Both the position numbers and the translations under genes were made by a program. A DNA stretch of 64,000 nucleotides from Sulfuricurvum sp. Its GTDB lineage: Bacteria; Campylobacterota; Campylobacteria; Campylobacterales; Sulfurimonadaceae. Location of the stretch: assembly GCA_028714915.1 (NCBI GenBank), contig JAQTLL010000003.1, forward strand, positions 310,001 to 374,000, in the 5' to 3' direction. The notes below the pieces were generated by a model. That model saw only the letters and a list, made by a program, of their open reading frames with translations, was not told the origin of the DNA and ran no database searches. This document shows, in pieces, positions 35,558 to 44,953 of the stretch. Each line of letters opens with the position of its first letter. Position 1 is the first letter of the stretch.

Positions 35558-36170
35558 TAAAAATTTGAAGGCTACTATTTTTAGTTGCTATCTGTAATAA
35601 CTTTTTATTTTTGAGTAATGGACGGCTTAGATCATAATAATTTTTGTATTCTTTGGTCACTTGTATGCTTTTACTCTCTCTTTGTAAAGTCTCAAGACAA
35701 CCAGTAATTTTTTCACTTTTAATATCTTTATAGAGTGGCAAAATCCAGCATTCCAATGAGTGAACCGAAATAGCGAAGATTATTTTTTCTTGATACAATT
35801 CATAAAAAGGTTTATTACTATCAATTTGGGCGATTAACCGCTCTTTGACATTCCCAATCAACTCTTCTATCGAAAGATTATTTTGAGATACACCAAAATT
35901 TTTATGTTCGGATATATCGGTATCAATTTGTATAATCATATAGTGATTATTTATAACTTCTTGTCGAAAACGCTTAGTTGAAATAAACTTAAGTAATATC
36001 TCCCATCCACCAAACTCACCTTCTAACTGTTTTTGTTGTGTTTCATCAAATAAAGGCTGAAAAGCTTTAATCTCTTGACGCAAATTTTTATCATTATAAA
36101 AACCACACAAAATATTCTCAATCACTGCTTGATCTGTGGCCCCTTCACAAGCCAATCCAAATTTTAGCAT
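35514..36170 (-). CDS. TOPRIM-like protein, partner of AAA ATPase (putative defence)
   Basis: 218 residues. N-terminal LACEGATDQAVIENIL with E9 in the EG-x-TD turn, then IIQIDTDI with D83-x-D85, then a conserved VHSLECWIL. The Glu plus D-x-D arrangement is that of TOPRIM nuclease folds of OLD-type systems. The family is not recognised further. It starts directly after the AAA gene stop (TAG-ATG), so the two form one unit, as in split OLD systems such as PARIS. The sequence is visibly AT-rich compared with its neighbours. Function in phage defence is inferred. Confidence 0.65.
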   Translation of the reverse strand: MLKFGLACEGATDQAVIENILCGFYNDKNLRQEIKAFQPLFDETQQKQLEGEFGGWEILLKFISTKRFRQEVINNHYMIIQIDTDISEHKNFGVSQNNLSIEELIGNVKERLIAQIDSNKPFYELYQEKIIFAISVHSLECWILPLYKDIKSEKITGCLETLQRESKSIQVTKEYKNYYDLSRPLLKNKKLLQIATKNSSLQIFINCLPDLQTDSIDP

Positions 36171-37319
36171 CTAAAAACCCCTCGGTAAACCACCTAAATA
36201 CCCACGAAGAAAGGCTTCAGATAAGTGTAATGATTCTCCATCTTCATCTATTGGATTATCGTCAACAGTTATTTTTTTCATTTGAGTATGACCTTCATCA
36301 TTACGAGAGACGACGAAGAGTTTTTGCTCTTCATCATTAAGATTCATACCGTCTAATATTGCTGGATTATGTGTCGTTAAAAAGATTTGTTTATCATATT
36401 TTTTTGCTAAATCAGCGATAAGACTCATGAGTTTAGTACAAAGTTTTGGGTTGAGGGAAGCATCGATATTATCGATGGCGAAAATTTTTGGAGTCTCTTT
36501 GGCGACGATGAGAGTGATATAAAACAAGATGAACAAAAAGCCTTCATTAGCACTACGTTGATCTATCTCTCGATAAAGATATTTGTCTTTGATAATCACT
36601 TTATCTTCCATTGATAACATATTCACAGGAATAGTGATGTCTTCAAACCAATTAAAAAGTTGAAGAGATTGGACAATAGTTTTAATATAGCTTTTATCTT
36701 CATAATGGTTTATTACTTTGAGTAGTTTAAGAAGTCCCTCACCATTAATACCTAAAGGTTGAATTTGACCATCACTTTCAAAAGTTCGTAAAGAAGTGTT
36801 TTCAGGAGAATAAATAAGAAAATTTCTTAGTCTTTTTACCTCTTCACTTTTAAAAAATAATCTTAACTTCTCAAGTGTTTCAAAATCTAAACTTTCTATA
36901 TAATTATTTAAATCCTTTGAAGCTCGTATTTCATTACCATGATTAAGAATTTTTACTTCTTCACTAGATTCATCCAATATCATTTCAGACATTGACCATT
37001 CTGAATATTCAGTATCATCATTGTAATAGGAATAAGCTACATCTCTATCATCAGAATATAGTTTAATTTTAATATCTTTTTCTTTATCATCTTCATTAAA
37101 AGCACTTCTCATCAAAAATGATTCAGTAACCCTTAGTCCACGAGAAACTAAAAATTCATTATCCAATTTATTTGATTCACCTGCTGAGACAAATACCAAC
37201 GCTTCAAGTAAATTACTCTTTCCTGAACCATTCTCACCAATTAAAAGGTTGACCCTGCCAACACTGATCTCTAAATCATAGATGGATTTGAAATTTTGAA
37301 TATGAATTTTTCGTATCAT
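36171..37319 (-). CDS. RecF/OLD-like AAA ATPase (AAA_21 type, putative defence)
   Basis: 382 residues. IRKIHIQNFKSIYDLEISVG and Walker A G28-ENGSGK-S35 (GENGSGKS), signature-like SANEGFLF, Walker B IFAIDNIDASLNP and switch HNPAIL mark an SMC-like ABC/AAA_21 ATPase with a coiled insert region. The Walker B has D-N where most members have D-E; DNIDASLNP may be a subfamily feature. With the downstream TOPRIM gene it resembles OLD-type defence systems cut in two proteins. AT-rich; lies 255 nt from tRNA-Pro with the repeat C between. Start ATG follows AGTGAAGAT. Confidence 0.75.
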   Translation of the reverse strand: MIRKIHIQNFKSIYDLEISVGRVNLLIGENGSGKSNLLEALVFVSAGESNKLDNEFLVSRGLRVTESFLMRSAFNEDDKEKDIKIKLYSDDRDVAYSYYNDDTEYSEWSMSEMILDESSEEVKILNHGNEIRASKDLNNYIESLDFETLEKLRLFFKSEEVKRLRNFLIYSPENTSLRTFESDGQIQPLGINGEGLLKLLKVINHYEDKSYIKTIVQSLQLFNWFEDITIPVNMLSMEDKVIIKDKYLYREIDQRSANEGFLFILFYITLIVAKETPKIFAIDNIDASLNPKLCTKLMSLIADLAKKYDKQIFLTTHNPAILDGMNLNDEEQKLFVVSRNDEGHTQMKKITVDDNPIDEDGESLHLSEAFLRGYLGGLPRGF

Positions 37320-37407
37320 ATCTTCACTTTTAGCTAATTTTTTAATAGCCTTATAATACCATAATTCAAGTGTTTAGAGTTGATTTAGTGTCGCATCTTG
37401 AAAAAAG

Positions 37408-37437
37408 TTCATGGTTCGACAAGCTCACCACGAACGG
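37408..37437. repeat. Short palindromic repeat, family C
   Basis: GTTCGACAAGCTCACCACGA with outer GTTC/GAAC pairing: an imperfect hairpin, of a sequence type found dispersed in many bacterial genomes. It lies in the 255-nt gap between the AAA gene and the tRNA. The rest of this gap shows no gene. Confidence 0.5.
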
Positions 37438-37574
37438 ATATACAAACCAATCAACCCTTAAAAAACTGTTTGCAAAAGTACAATAGGTAAATATTGGAAT
37501 CGATATTTTGGCAATTTCGGTGAGAGTATCAAAAAAATGAAGATATAAAAGCTGTAAGAAGTCCACAATCCACA

Positions 37575-37652
37575 TGGTCGGAGCGACCTGACTCGAACAG
37601 GCGACCTCTACCACCCCAAGGTAGTGCGCTAGCCAAACTGCGCTACGCCCCG
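37575..37652 (-). tRNA. tRNA-Pro (anticodon GGG)
   Basis: Minus-strand cloverleaf: acceptor CGGGGCG/CGCTCCG, D arm GCGC/GCGC, anticodon stem CTACC/GGTAG with loop TTGGGGT giving anticodon GGG (codon CCC), T arm GCCTG-TTCGAGT-CAGGT, discriminator A and encoded CCA. 78 nt including CCA. Its 3' end faces the AAA/TOPRIM module, as at integration sites. Confidence 0.95.
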
Positions 37653-37718
37653 ATCAACAAAATGTGGAGTGCAAGAATAATCAAAAATTGATTAATCCGA
37701 CCTAAAAGTGTTAAAAGC

Positions 37719-37724
37719 TATACT
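37719..37724 (+). promoter_or_regulatory. -10 element before pgeF
   Basis: TATACT ends 6 nt before the ATG at 37731 with no ribosome-binding site; candidate leaderless start. Confidence 0.45.
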
Positions 37725-37730
37725 CTCTTT

Positions 37731-38480
37731 ATGAACCTTATTACTCCAATATTTAAAACACCTTCATTAACGGCTTGTTTTACAACACGTCATGGCGGTA
37801 TTTCTAAAACACCATTTGACTCCCTCAATCTTGCTTTTCATGTCAATGACACCCCAAATGATGTCCATCAAAATCACCTTCTTCTTGCGAAAGAGCTGGG
37901 ATATGAGGCAAATACATTGATTTATATGCGCCAAATTCATTCAGATAGTGTTGTTATTGTCAATGAGATGATGGATTTTAACTCCCCTCCCCAGTGCGAT
38001 GCGCTTATCACAAATCGTCCTCATGTTCCTCTTATGGTGATGAGTGCCGATTGTACCCCTATCCTCGTGTATGACAGTACCCATAACGCGATTGCGGCAA
38101 TTCATGCAGGGCGTGCAGGAGCACTCAATGAAATTCTTCCAAAAACACTCGAGGCGATGAAAGCCGAATATGGAACTACAGTTGAGGATGTTATGGTTTT
38201 TTTAGGACCGTCGATACAGGGCTGTTGTTATGAAGTGAATGAAACCATTGCTCGCGAAACGGTAGAAAAAGGATATACAGAGGCACTACGAAGAGACGAG
38301 ACAAAAGTATTTTTAGATGTTAATACTATATTATTACAGCAACTGCACTCATTAGGGGTAAAAAAAGAGAATATTGAAGTGGTTAATCACTGTACCTCGT
38401 GCCAATGCGATACCTATTTTTCGTATCGCGCCGATGCCCACTATACAGGGAGAATTGCGGGTGTTATACTACTGCGATAG
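37731..38480 (+). CDS. pgeF: Peptidoglycan editing factor PgeF (YfiH/multicopper-like)
   Basis: 249 residues. The family motifs FTTRHGGIS, YMRQIHSD, MSADCTPILVYD, AAIHAGRAG and GPSIQGCCYEV carry the conserved His/Cys metal site. In E. coli PgeF removes wrong L-Ser in peptidoglycan precursors; related proteins are purine nucleosidases or oxidases. It converges on dxs with a 17-nt overlap. The exact activity here is not determined. Confidence 0.9.
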   Translation: MNLITPIFKTPSLTACFTTRHGGISKTPFDSLNLAFHVNDTPNDVHQNHLLLAKELGYEANTLIYMRQIHSDSVVIVNEMMDFNSPPQCDALITNRPHVPLMVMSADCTPILVYDSTHNAIAAIHAGRAGALNEILPKTLEAMKAEYGTTVEDVMVFLGPSIQGCCYEVNETIARETVEKGYTEALRRDETKVFLDVNTILLQQLHSLGVKKENIEVVNHCTSCQCDTYFSYRADAHYTGRIAGVILLR

Positions 38481-40275
38481 CCAACTGGTGAGGAAGTAAA
38501 CCAAGAGACTCTTCAAGAAGGGTAGTATTGCCGTGTTTGATAAACTCATCGTCGTATTCAAAACTCACGACCTGAACATCCATAATTTTTTCTTCACTCA
38601 GCCATTCAAGCAGTGCGCTTCCCACACCGCCCATCCGTGCCGAGTCACTGAATACATACCATTTTTTATGAAGTTTAGACATTTGCATCAGCATTTCGCC
38701 ATCGAGCGGTTTTACAAAACGTAAATCAAGCAAAGAAGGTTTTTCCTCCATAAGCTCCATCGTTTGTGCCGCGCGTCCAACACCGTTACCGTATCCGATA
38801 AACAATATATCAGAGTCATTGGAGATTAACAGCTGTGATTTTCCCGTCTCAAAAGGGACTGACTCAGGTACGTTCGCCTCAAGAAACGCCCCTCTAGGAT
38901 AACGAATAGCACACGGTCTATCATACCCTGCTGCATACGCCACAATCTGATGAAACGATTTTTCATCCCGTGGTGCGCACAAGGTCATATTGGGAATCAA
39001 GCGTAAAAAACTAATATCAAATGCCCCTTGATGGGTCTCACCGTCTTCACCGACGATACCGGCACGATCCAGTGCAAAAACAACCGGTAAATCCATCAAA
39101 CACACATCGTGAACAACTTGATCAAATCCACGCTGTAAAAAAGTCGAATAAATCGTACAAAACGGTTTAAATCCCTCTTTTGCCAAAGCTGCCATCGAGG
39201 TTACTGCATGCTGTTCAGCAATTGCCACATCCCAAAATCGCTCAGGATATTTTTCCATCAAAGCACTTAATCCCGTACCGCTTGGCATTGCCGCCGTTGC
39301 TCCCACGATTTTCGGATTGTGGTCGGCTTGATACATGAGGGCTTCAGCATAGATTTGCGTGGCATTTTTAGCAGAACTTTTCGCATTAGCCGTTCCGCTT
39401 TTAAGATCAAAAGGAGAAACACCATGCCATTTTTCGTGCTTCCCCTCAGCAATTTCGTAACCCTTACCTTTAATCGTCTGAACATGAACCAAAACGGGTT
39501 TTCCCATCGCTTTTGCCATGCTCAAAATATCCACAAGCGATTTAAGATCATGCCCATCGACGGGACCTATGTACTCAATTCCCATCTCTTCAAACAATAT
39601 CCCCGGAGTAATGAGCTTGAACGACTCTTCAAAGCGTTTGGCAAGATAATGCGCCCCTTCTCCGAAGTTGTCCACAAATTGTTCCGTTTTCTTTTTAAAA
39701 CGTTGATAAAAGGGACTTGCCATCGCGGAACTGAGCATTCGACTGATCGCACCGATGGGCTTGGCGATACTCATCTCATTGTCATTGAGAATAATCACCA
39801 TCGGATATTTTCGATCCCCCAACTCATTGAGCGCTTCGTACACCATCCCAGCAGAAAGAGAACCATCTCCGATAAGGACTACGGGGATACGACTCTCCTG
39901 CTCGTTTTTAAGGGCAATCGCTTTAGCTGCTCCCACACCCAAAGAAATCGACGTTGAGCTATGACCTGCCACGAAATAGTCATGGGGGGATTCGGAGGGC
40001 TTAGTGTAGCCACTTAGTCCGTCAAAACGGCGTAGGGTTGCAAACTCCTCCCATCGATCTGTAAGAAGCTTATGGGCATACGCTTGATGGGAAACGTCAA
40101 AAATAAAAGGATCTTTTGCGGAATCAAATACTTTGTGCATTGCCACGATTATTTCAGTAGCACCCAAGGTAGAGCTCAAATGCCCGCCATTGGTACTGAC
40201 AACTTCCAAAATACGATTACGAATTTTTTGAGAAAGTGCTTTTAGTTCATCGTGTGTAAAATCTTTAATGTCCAT
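38464..40275 (-). CDS. dxs: 1-deoxy-D-xylulose-5-phosphate synthase
   Basis: 603 residues. TPP enzyme: GHSSTSISLGVGAAKAIALK, then VLIGDGSLSAGMVYEALNEL (the GDG...N TPP motif), and a transketolase pyrimidine domain (DVAIAEQHAVTSMAALAKEG). It condenses pyruvate and glyceraldehyde 3-phosphate in the first step of the non-mevalonate isoprenoid pathway. Last gene of the rplY-dxs run, 11 nt after fliH. Confidence 0.97.
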   Translation of the reverse strand: MDIKDFTHDELKALSQKIRNRILEVVSTNGGHLSSTLGATEIIVAMHKVFDSAKDPFIFDVSHQAYAHKLLTDRWEEFATLRRFDGLSGYTKPSESPHDYFVAGHSSTSISLGVGAAKAIALKNEQESRIPVVLIGDGSLSAGMVYEALNELGDRKYPMVIILNDNEMSIAKPIGAISRMLSSAMASPFYQRFKKKTEQFVDNFGEGAHYLAKRFEESFKLITPGILFEEMGIEYIGPVDGHDLKSLVDILSMAKAMGKPVLVHVQTIKGKGYEIAEGKHEKWHGVSPFDLKSGTANAKSSAKNATQIYAEALMYQADHNPKIVGATAAMPSGTGLSALMEKYPERFWDVAIAEQHAVTSMAALAKEGFKPFCTIYSTFLQRGFDQVVHDVCLMDLPVVFALDRAGIVGEDGETHQGAFDISFLRLIPNMTLCAPRDEKSFHQIVAYAAGYDRPCAIRYPRGAFLEANVPESVPFETGKSQLLISNDSDILFIGYGNGVGRAAQTMELMEEKPSLLDLRFVKPLDGEMLMQMSKLHKKWYVFSDSARMGGVGSALLEWLSEEKIMDVQVVSFEYDDEFIKHGNTTLLEESLGLLPHQLAIAVV

Positions 40276-40286
40276 TGTAGCCCTAA

Positions 40287-41084
40287 TTATGATTCCAGCA
40301 ATAACGATCTTTTTAATCGTTCAAACCGTTTTTTTATCTGTGAGTCAATATTTCCAAGATCACTGATAGCAACTACCCCACCAGCACTGATTGCACGATC
40401 GGATAAAACTTCAACGTTCTTAAGAGATCCCACTTTTTCAGAAATAATTCCATGATCGTTTGGATTAACACGTAAAGTAATCTTAGCAGCATCACTGAGT
40501 TCTTCAATCAGTGCTTCGGAGAGTTTAGCCGCGATCTTAGCACTGTTTTCCTGCGTCTCAATTCCAATAACTTCTTTGGCAATATCAAGTGCAGTATGCG
40601 TCAATTCTTTTTGAATTTCTGTCAGAGTAGCAGCAAACTGTGCTGCTGTGCTCTCTAGTGTTTTTACGGAAAGTGAAAACTGATCTTGCCCTTGTATGTT
40701 ACGCTGAGAACTCAATGCCTGTTCTTGGGCTATTCCCGCTAAAAATCCTTCATCAAAGCCGCTTTTTTTTGCTTCTTCAAGAGCTTGGATATGCTCTTCT
40801 TGAAGACTCTCTAAACGCATCTGCATTTTAATAAAATTCGAACTCATATCATCTGCTTTTTTTAACAGAGATTCAATCAATTCATCTTTTGATGACGTAA
40901 ATTCACAGCTTTTTTCCTCGGGAGCATCAGCCATCGAAGGACGTTGAAACTCTAGTTCTTCGTATGCCTTTTGAACACTTGTTCCACTCAATCCACTCAA
41001 AATTTTAAACTGATATTTTCCGATTGCATGACCCGATAAGTTATCTTTGGTAATCACAACATCTTCTACCATGGGTTTAATCAA
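40287..41084 (-). CDS. fliH: Flagellar export ATPase regulator FliH
   Basis: 265 residues, largely coiled coil (about 65-150), with a C-terminal FliH/V-ATPase E-type domain (ALDIAKEVIGIETQENSAKI; LRVNPNDHGIISEKVG). FliH binds FliI and controls the type III export ATPase. The start is either TTG 41084 (with GAAGAG upstream, 8 nt overlap with fliG) or ATG 41072; I prefer the TTG. The gene neighbours are fliG and dxs. Confidence 0.88.
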   Translation of the reverse strand: MIKPMVEDVVITKDNLSGHAIGKYQFKILSGLSGTSVQKAYEELEFQRPSMADAPEEKSCEFTSSKDELIESLLKKADDMSSNFIKMQMRLESLQEEHIQALEEAKKSGFDEGFLAGIAQEQALSSQRNIQGQDQFSLSVKTLESTAAQFAATLTEIQKELTHTALDIAKEVIGIETQENSAKIAAKLSEALIEELSDAAKITLRVNPNDHGIISEKVGSLKNVEVLSDRAISAGGVVAISDLGNIDSQIKKRFERLKRSLLLES

Positions 41085-42102
41085 TCATCTCTTCAGATGC
41101 ACCCAATTCCAGTACACCCTGCTCTGCAAGAGCTTGAACTGCATCTACAATTTTACGTTGAGCCGTCTCAACCTCTTTCATTTTAACAGCACCCAAGAAC
41201 TGTAACTCTTCCACAAATGTATCTTTCGCCCGCTGTGACATACACGAATAAAACTTCTCTTTGAGTTCTTCAGGAGAACTTTTAAGTGCCAGCATAAGAT
41301 CATTTTTATCCACTGCTTTGAGAATTTCGCGAACCGCATTAACATCAAGACTTGCAATATCTTCAAACGTAAACATCATCTCTTTAATTGAGGCGGCAAG
41401 TTCTTGATCCAATTGTTCAATCTGGGTCAATGTCTCTTTAGATACTTTTGCACCCAAACGGTTAAAGACATCAGCAACCGCCCTTGGACCGCCCACTTCA
41501 ACTTTGTAGCTTGCCAATGATTCGAGTTTAGACTCAAGAACGGCACTCACCCGCTTAATAATTGCCGGAGAAATATCTCCCAATTTTGCCATACGAATAA
41601 CCACTTCTCCCCGTAGCTCTGGGCTAAAAATATAGAGCGTTTCAGCAGCAGCGGAAGGATCCATATGCGCTAAAATAAGTGCTATCGTTTGCGGGTGCTC
41701 GGTTGTAATAAAGTCAGCTAGCTGCTGAGGTTTAATTTTGGCAAGATACGAGAAATTTTGAGCTCCTTGCATAGTTTTGCTCAAACGCTCTAACACTTTT
41801 TTAGCTTCATCAGCTCCCAATGCTTTGTACAAAATTTCTTTTGCGTATTCCAAACCACCTGTATTTAAATACTGATTAGATTGAATAATGGCATAAAATT
41901 CTTCCAAAACAGCCGCACCGATACTTTTTTCAATAGAATTATTACTCGCAATATATTTAGAGACTTCCGTAATGGCTTCTACGGTCATCCGTCCAAAAAT
42001 TTGCGCTGTTGCGTCTTCACCCAGCTGAATCAATAATATTGCTATCTTTTCGGCCATTCCCATTTCATCGAAATGGGCCTGCTGCGGTTGACTCAATATC
42101 AT
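41077..42102 (-). CDS. fliG: Flagellar motor switch protein FliG
   Basis: 341 residues. FliG N, middle and C domains; EHPQTIALILAHMDPSAAAE is the middle EHPQR-like motif, and the C-terminal FEDIASLDVNAVREILKAVD holds the charged torque helix. It is the rotor protein that touches MotA and binds FliF. ATG follows TAGGAGTATAAC. Gap of 17 nt to fliF. Confidence 0.96.
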   Translation of the reverse strand: MILSQPQQAHFDEMGMAEKIAILLIQLGEDATAQIFGRMTVEAITEVSKYIASNNSIEKSIGAAVLEEFYAIIQSNQYLNTGGLEYAKEILYKALGADEAKKVLERLSKTMQGAQNFSYLAKIKPQQLADFITTEHPQTIALILAHMDPSAAAETLYIFSPELRGEVVIRMAKLGDISPAIIKRVSAVLESKLESLASYKVEVGGPRAVADVFNRLGAKVSKETLTQIEQLDQELAASIKEMMFTFEDIASLDVNAVREILKAVDKNDLMLALKSSPEELKEKFYSCMSQRAKDTFVEELQFLGAVKMKEVETAQRKIVDAVQALAEQGVLELGASEEMID

Positions 42103-42119
42103 GTTATACTCCTATCTCA

Positions 42120-43841
42120 CTATGTGTTACGCAATGGAGCTGTTTCTTCATTGATTAAGGCTTGAATCAATGAAGCAATTTCATCAGGACGATCTTCGGC
42201 TACCTCACGAATTTTTTCAAGCAATACATCGTATTTTAGCTCATCTTCATTGAAGCCCTCACCAAGCCCCAACTGATTTTCCACTTTTTTACGCATTTGC
42301 TGTACTTTCTCAACAAGATCTTCATCTTCATCATCACTGATCTCTAACACCGGCTTTTCAAACTCTTCTTCTTCTCGGGTAAATTCCAACATTCGATCGG
42401 CGAAAGGGAGAATCACTTTCTTGTAGGCGATAAAGAGAATTATGGCTACAACAATATACTTGAGGATAGGCATAAAAGGCTCAACGTAAGTACTTAAAAG
42501 TACTGATGTTTTGGAGGCATCTTTGGAACCTAAACTCCCCTTAGTCGCTTGAAACTCAAAATTACGGACGGTCACTAAATCACCGCGCGCATCATCAATC
42601 CCTATCGATTGCTTTGTCAGAGACGTTATAGCATCGAGCTGAGTTTGGTCAAGGGCAACGTATGCCATTTCATCACCTGCATCCCCACCCTCGGCTTTTT
42701 TAGCTTCATATTTTCCGTCTACAACAACGGCTGCTGTGATACGCTTGATTCGTGCAAATTCCATTTTGGTTGTTGAAACCGTTTTAGAAATTTCAAAATT
42801 GGTGGTTCCTGTTGTTTTTTCATACTTTTCACCGCTGCCGGATGATCCGGCTGAACCATTGAGGTCTCCAACCGGTCCAATATTACTGACAGCACCGGGA
42901 ACACCTCCGACGCTTGCAGGTGACGCTCCGTCACGCTTTTCTTCTGAGCTTTGTTCGCTTCGTACTACATTTTCTGGGTCATATTTTTCAGACGTTGAAC
43001 TTTGCTGTGAAAAGTCATATTCAATCGTCACTTTGGCAACAACACGCTCTTTCCCGCCGATGAAGGGGGCAAGAACATTAATAATCTTTTCCTCTTGCTT
43101 TTTCTCTTCTTTGGCTTTGTACTGCTGCTGCATTTGGGAGAGTTCGCCCATCATCGCATCCGCATCGCTGTCTCCTAAGCTTTCCCCCTCCGAATCAATC
43201 AGCGTCACATTTTCCACTTTAAGCTTGGGAACAGCAGCCGCTACAAGTTTTTTAATCCCACGAATCTGCTTGGGGGAAAGCTTACGATCTTCATACAGCT
43301 GAACCATAACCGAAGCAGAAGGGGGGACTTCCTCCGAGACAAATAAAGTCTCTTTTGGCAGCGCAAGGGAAACGCTTGACTTTTCTACCGGAGAGAGTGA
43401 ATCGATAGAACGGGCAAGTTCCCCTTCCAATGCACGTCTGAATTTTACCTCTTGGTCAAAATTAGTAGCACCGAATTCTTGCTTATCAAAAAGCTCAAAG
43501 CCGACATGCCCTTCTTTGGGAATACCCATAGAAGCAATCGTAATACGCTCTTTATAGACTACTTCCTTTGGAACTTCAATAACATTGTCACGCGGAATTT
43601 TATAAGGAATTTTATCTTTTTCAAGTTGTTGTACCACTTGCGCTGCATCTTGTGGAGTTAAGGATTCAAATAAAACCTGATACCCCTTATCATTGCCTGA
43701 GGAAGCATCTGACGTATAGACCACCAAAAAAATCAAAAATCCGATTATCCCTGCAACTGCAACACCGATTATCGTTTTTTGCGCTTGGGTCAACTTCCCA
43801 AAAACAACGACGAGTTGTAAAAAAAGTGCTTTAAAATCCAT
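42120..43841 (-). CDS. fliF: Flagellar MS-ring protein FliF
   Basis: 573 residues. Two membrane helices (about 25-45 and 455-475) flank a large periplasmic region with ring-building motifs (YQVLFESLTPQDAAQVVQQL; RALEGELARSIDSLSPVEKS; RITAAVVVDGKY). The C-terminal cytoplasmic tail binds FliG. It forms the MS ring, the base on which the flagellum is assembled. Confidence 0.96.
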   Translation of the reverse strand: MDFKALFLQLVVVFGKLTQAQKTIIGVAVAGIIGFLIFLVVYTSDASSGNDKGYQVLFESLTPQDAAQVVQQLEKDKIPYKIPRDNVIEVPKEVVYKERITIASMGIPKEGHVGFELFDKQEFGATNFDQEVKFRRALEGELARSIDSLSPVEKSSVSLALPKETLFVSEEVPPSASVMVQLYEDRKLSPKQIRGIKKLVAAAVPKLKVENVTLIDSEGESLGDSDADAMMGELSQMQQQYKAKEEKKQEEKIINVLAPFIGGKERVVAKVTIEYDFSQQSSTSEKYDPENVVRSEQSSEEKRDGASPASVGGVPGAVSNIGPVGDLNGSAGSSGSGEKYEKTTGTTNFEISKTVSTTKMEFARIKRITAAVVVDGKYEAKKAEGGDAGDEMAYVALDQTQLDAITSLTKQSIGIDDARGDLVTVRNFEFQATKGSLGSKDASKTSVLLSTYVEPFMPILKYIVVAIILFIAYKKVILPFADRMLEFTREEEEFEKPVLEISDDEDEDLVEKVQQMRKKVENQLGLGEGFNEDELKYDVLLEKIREVAEDRPDEIASLIQALINEETAPLRNT

Positions 43842-43858
43842 TCTTCTGAATGCCTACT

Positions 43859-44953
43859 TTACAATAAAGATTCTGTTAGTTCAAAGAATCGGTCATTTTG
43901 CACCGATGTGCCGATAGTTACGCGAATGGCGTTCAATCCATAACTGCTTAAATCTCGTATAATCATACCCTTTTTTAACAGTTCTTGGGCTATTTTGGAT
44001 GAATTTTTTGTTTCAGGAAGCGATAATGTGACAAAATTAGTATAACTATCAATAATAGCAATCTTTTTTGAATCTGCAAAAGCCTTATACCGTTCCATCT
44101 CTTTAAAATTATGACGAATACACTCCTGAACAAACGCCTCATCTTCAAGCGCTACAGAGGCTGCTTCAAGAGAAAGGGTGGTAATGTTAAAAGGAGGTCG
44201 CACTTTATAAAGAGCCTGAATAATAGGTGGGCATGCAATTCCGTATCCTACACGCATCCCGCCCAATCCATACGCTTTTGAAAATGTCCCTAAAAAAAGT
44301 ACATTCTCAAACGAGGCTATTAAATCTCGCGGTTCTACCGCTTTTTTAGGGTCTTTAAACCGTGCATACTCCATATAGGCGCCATCTACGATAATAAGGG
44401 TATTGTCATCAATTTTTTCGATAAATGCAAGCATTTCCTCAGCATCTATTGCATCACCGGTGGGATTGTTGGGTGTGCAGAGGAAAATAATAGAAGGTTT
44501 GTGCTCGAGATAAAGAGCATAAAATTCGTCCATATCATGCTCTCTTGAAGCGGTACGAATAATTTTTGCTCCCACTTGTTTTGCATAGATTTCATACATC
44601 GCAAACGTGACGCTGTTCATCAATACCTTCGAGCCTTGATGCGCTTTTGCATGGATTGCAAATTCGATTACCTGATCACTTCCTGCTCCAATAATGAGTT
44701 CATTGGGGTTAACAGTATATTTATCGGAGAGGGCATTTTTGAGCTTGACCATCGAATCATCCGGATAAAGGGCCATATTATCGATAATACAGCGCACCGC
44801 CTCTTTGACTTTAGGAGAACACCCGAAGGGGTTTTCATTACTCGCCAGCTTCACAATATCTTCTTTCTTAATCCCGTATTCGCGAACAACTAACTCGATG
44901 GGCTTTCCTGCCTCATAACTTTGGATCGACTCTAATGTGCTGTTAAATTTCAT
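43859..44953 (-). CDS. hisC: Histidinol-phosphate aminotransferase
   Basis: 364 residues, fold-type I PLP aminotransferase. [34 protein letters not shown], the PLP Lys in [18 protein letters not shown] and the late RVTIGT. It converts imidazole acetol phosphate and glutamate to histidinol phosphate. In Campylobacterota the enzyme may also act on phenylpyruvate, consistent with its place next to pheA. ATGA overlap with pheA. Confidence 0.93.
   Translation of the reverse strand: MKFNSTLESIQSYEAGKPIELVVREYGIKKEDIVKLASNENPFGCSPKVKEAVRCIIDNMALYPDDSMVKLKNALSDKYTVNPNELIIGAGSDQVIEFAIHAKAHQGSKVLMNSVTFAMYEIYAKQVGAKIIRTASREHDMDEFYALYLEHKPSIIFLCTPNNPTGDAIDAEEMLAFIEKIDDNTLIIVDGAYMEYARFKDPKKAVEPRDLIASFENVLFLGTFSKAYGLGGMRVGYGIACPPIIQALYKVRPPFNITTLSLEAASVALEDEAFVQECIRHNFKEMERYKAFADSKKIAIIDSYTNFVTLSLPETKNSSKIAQELLKKGMIIRDLSSYGLNAIRVTIGTSVQNDRFFELTESLL

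Noticed and set aside
37366..37614. 82-codon minus-strand frame before the AAA gene
   Set aside because: It runs through the tRNA-Pro 3' end and the family C repeat; its peptide VVSLSNHELF is a repeat translation, not a protein.
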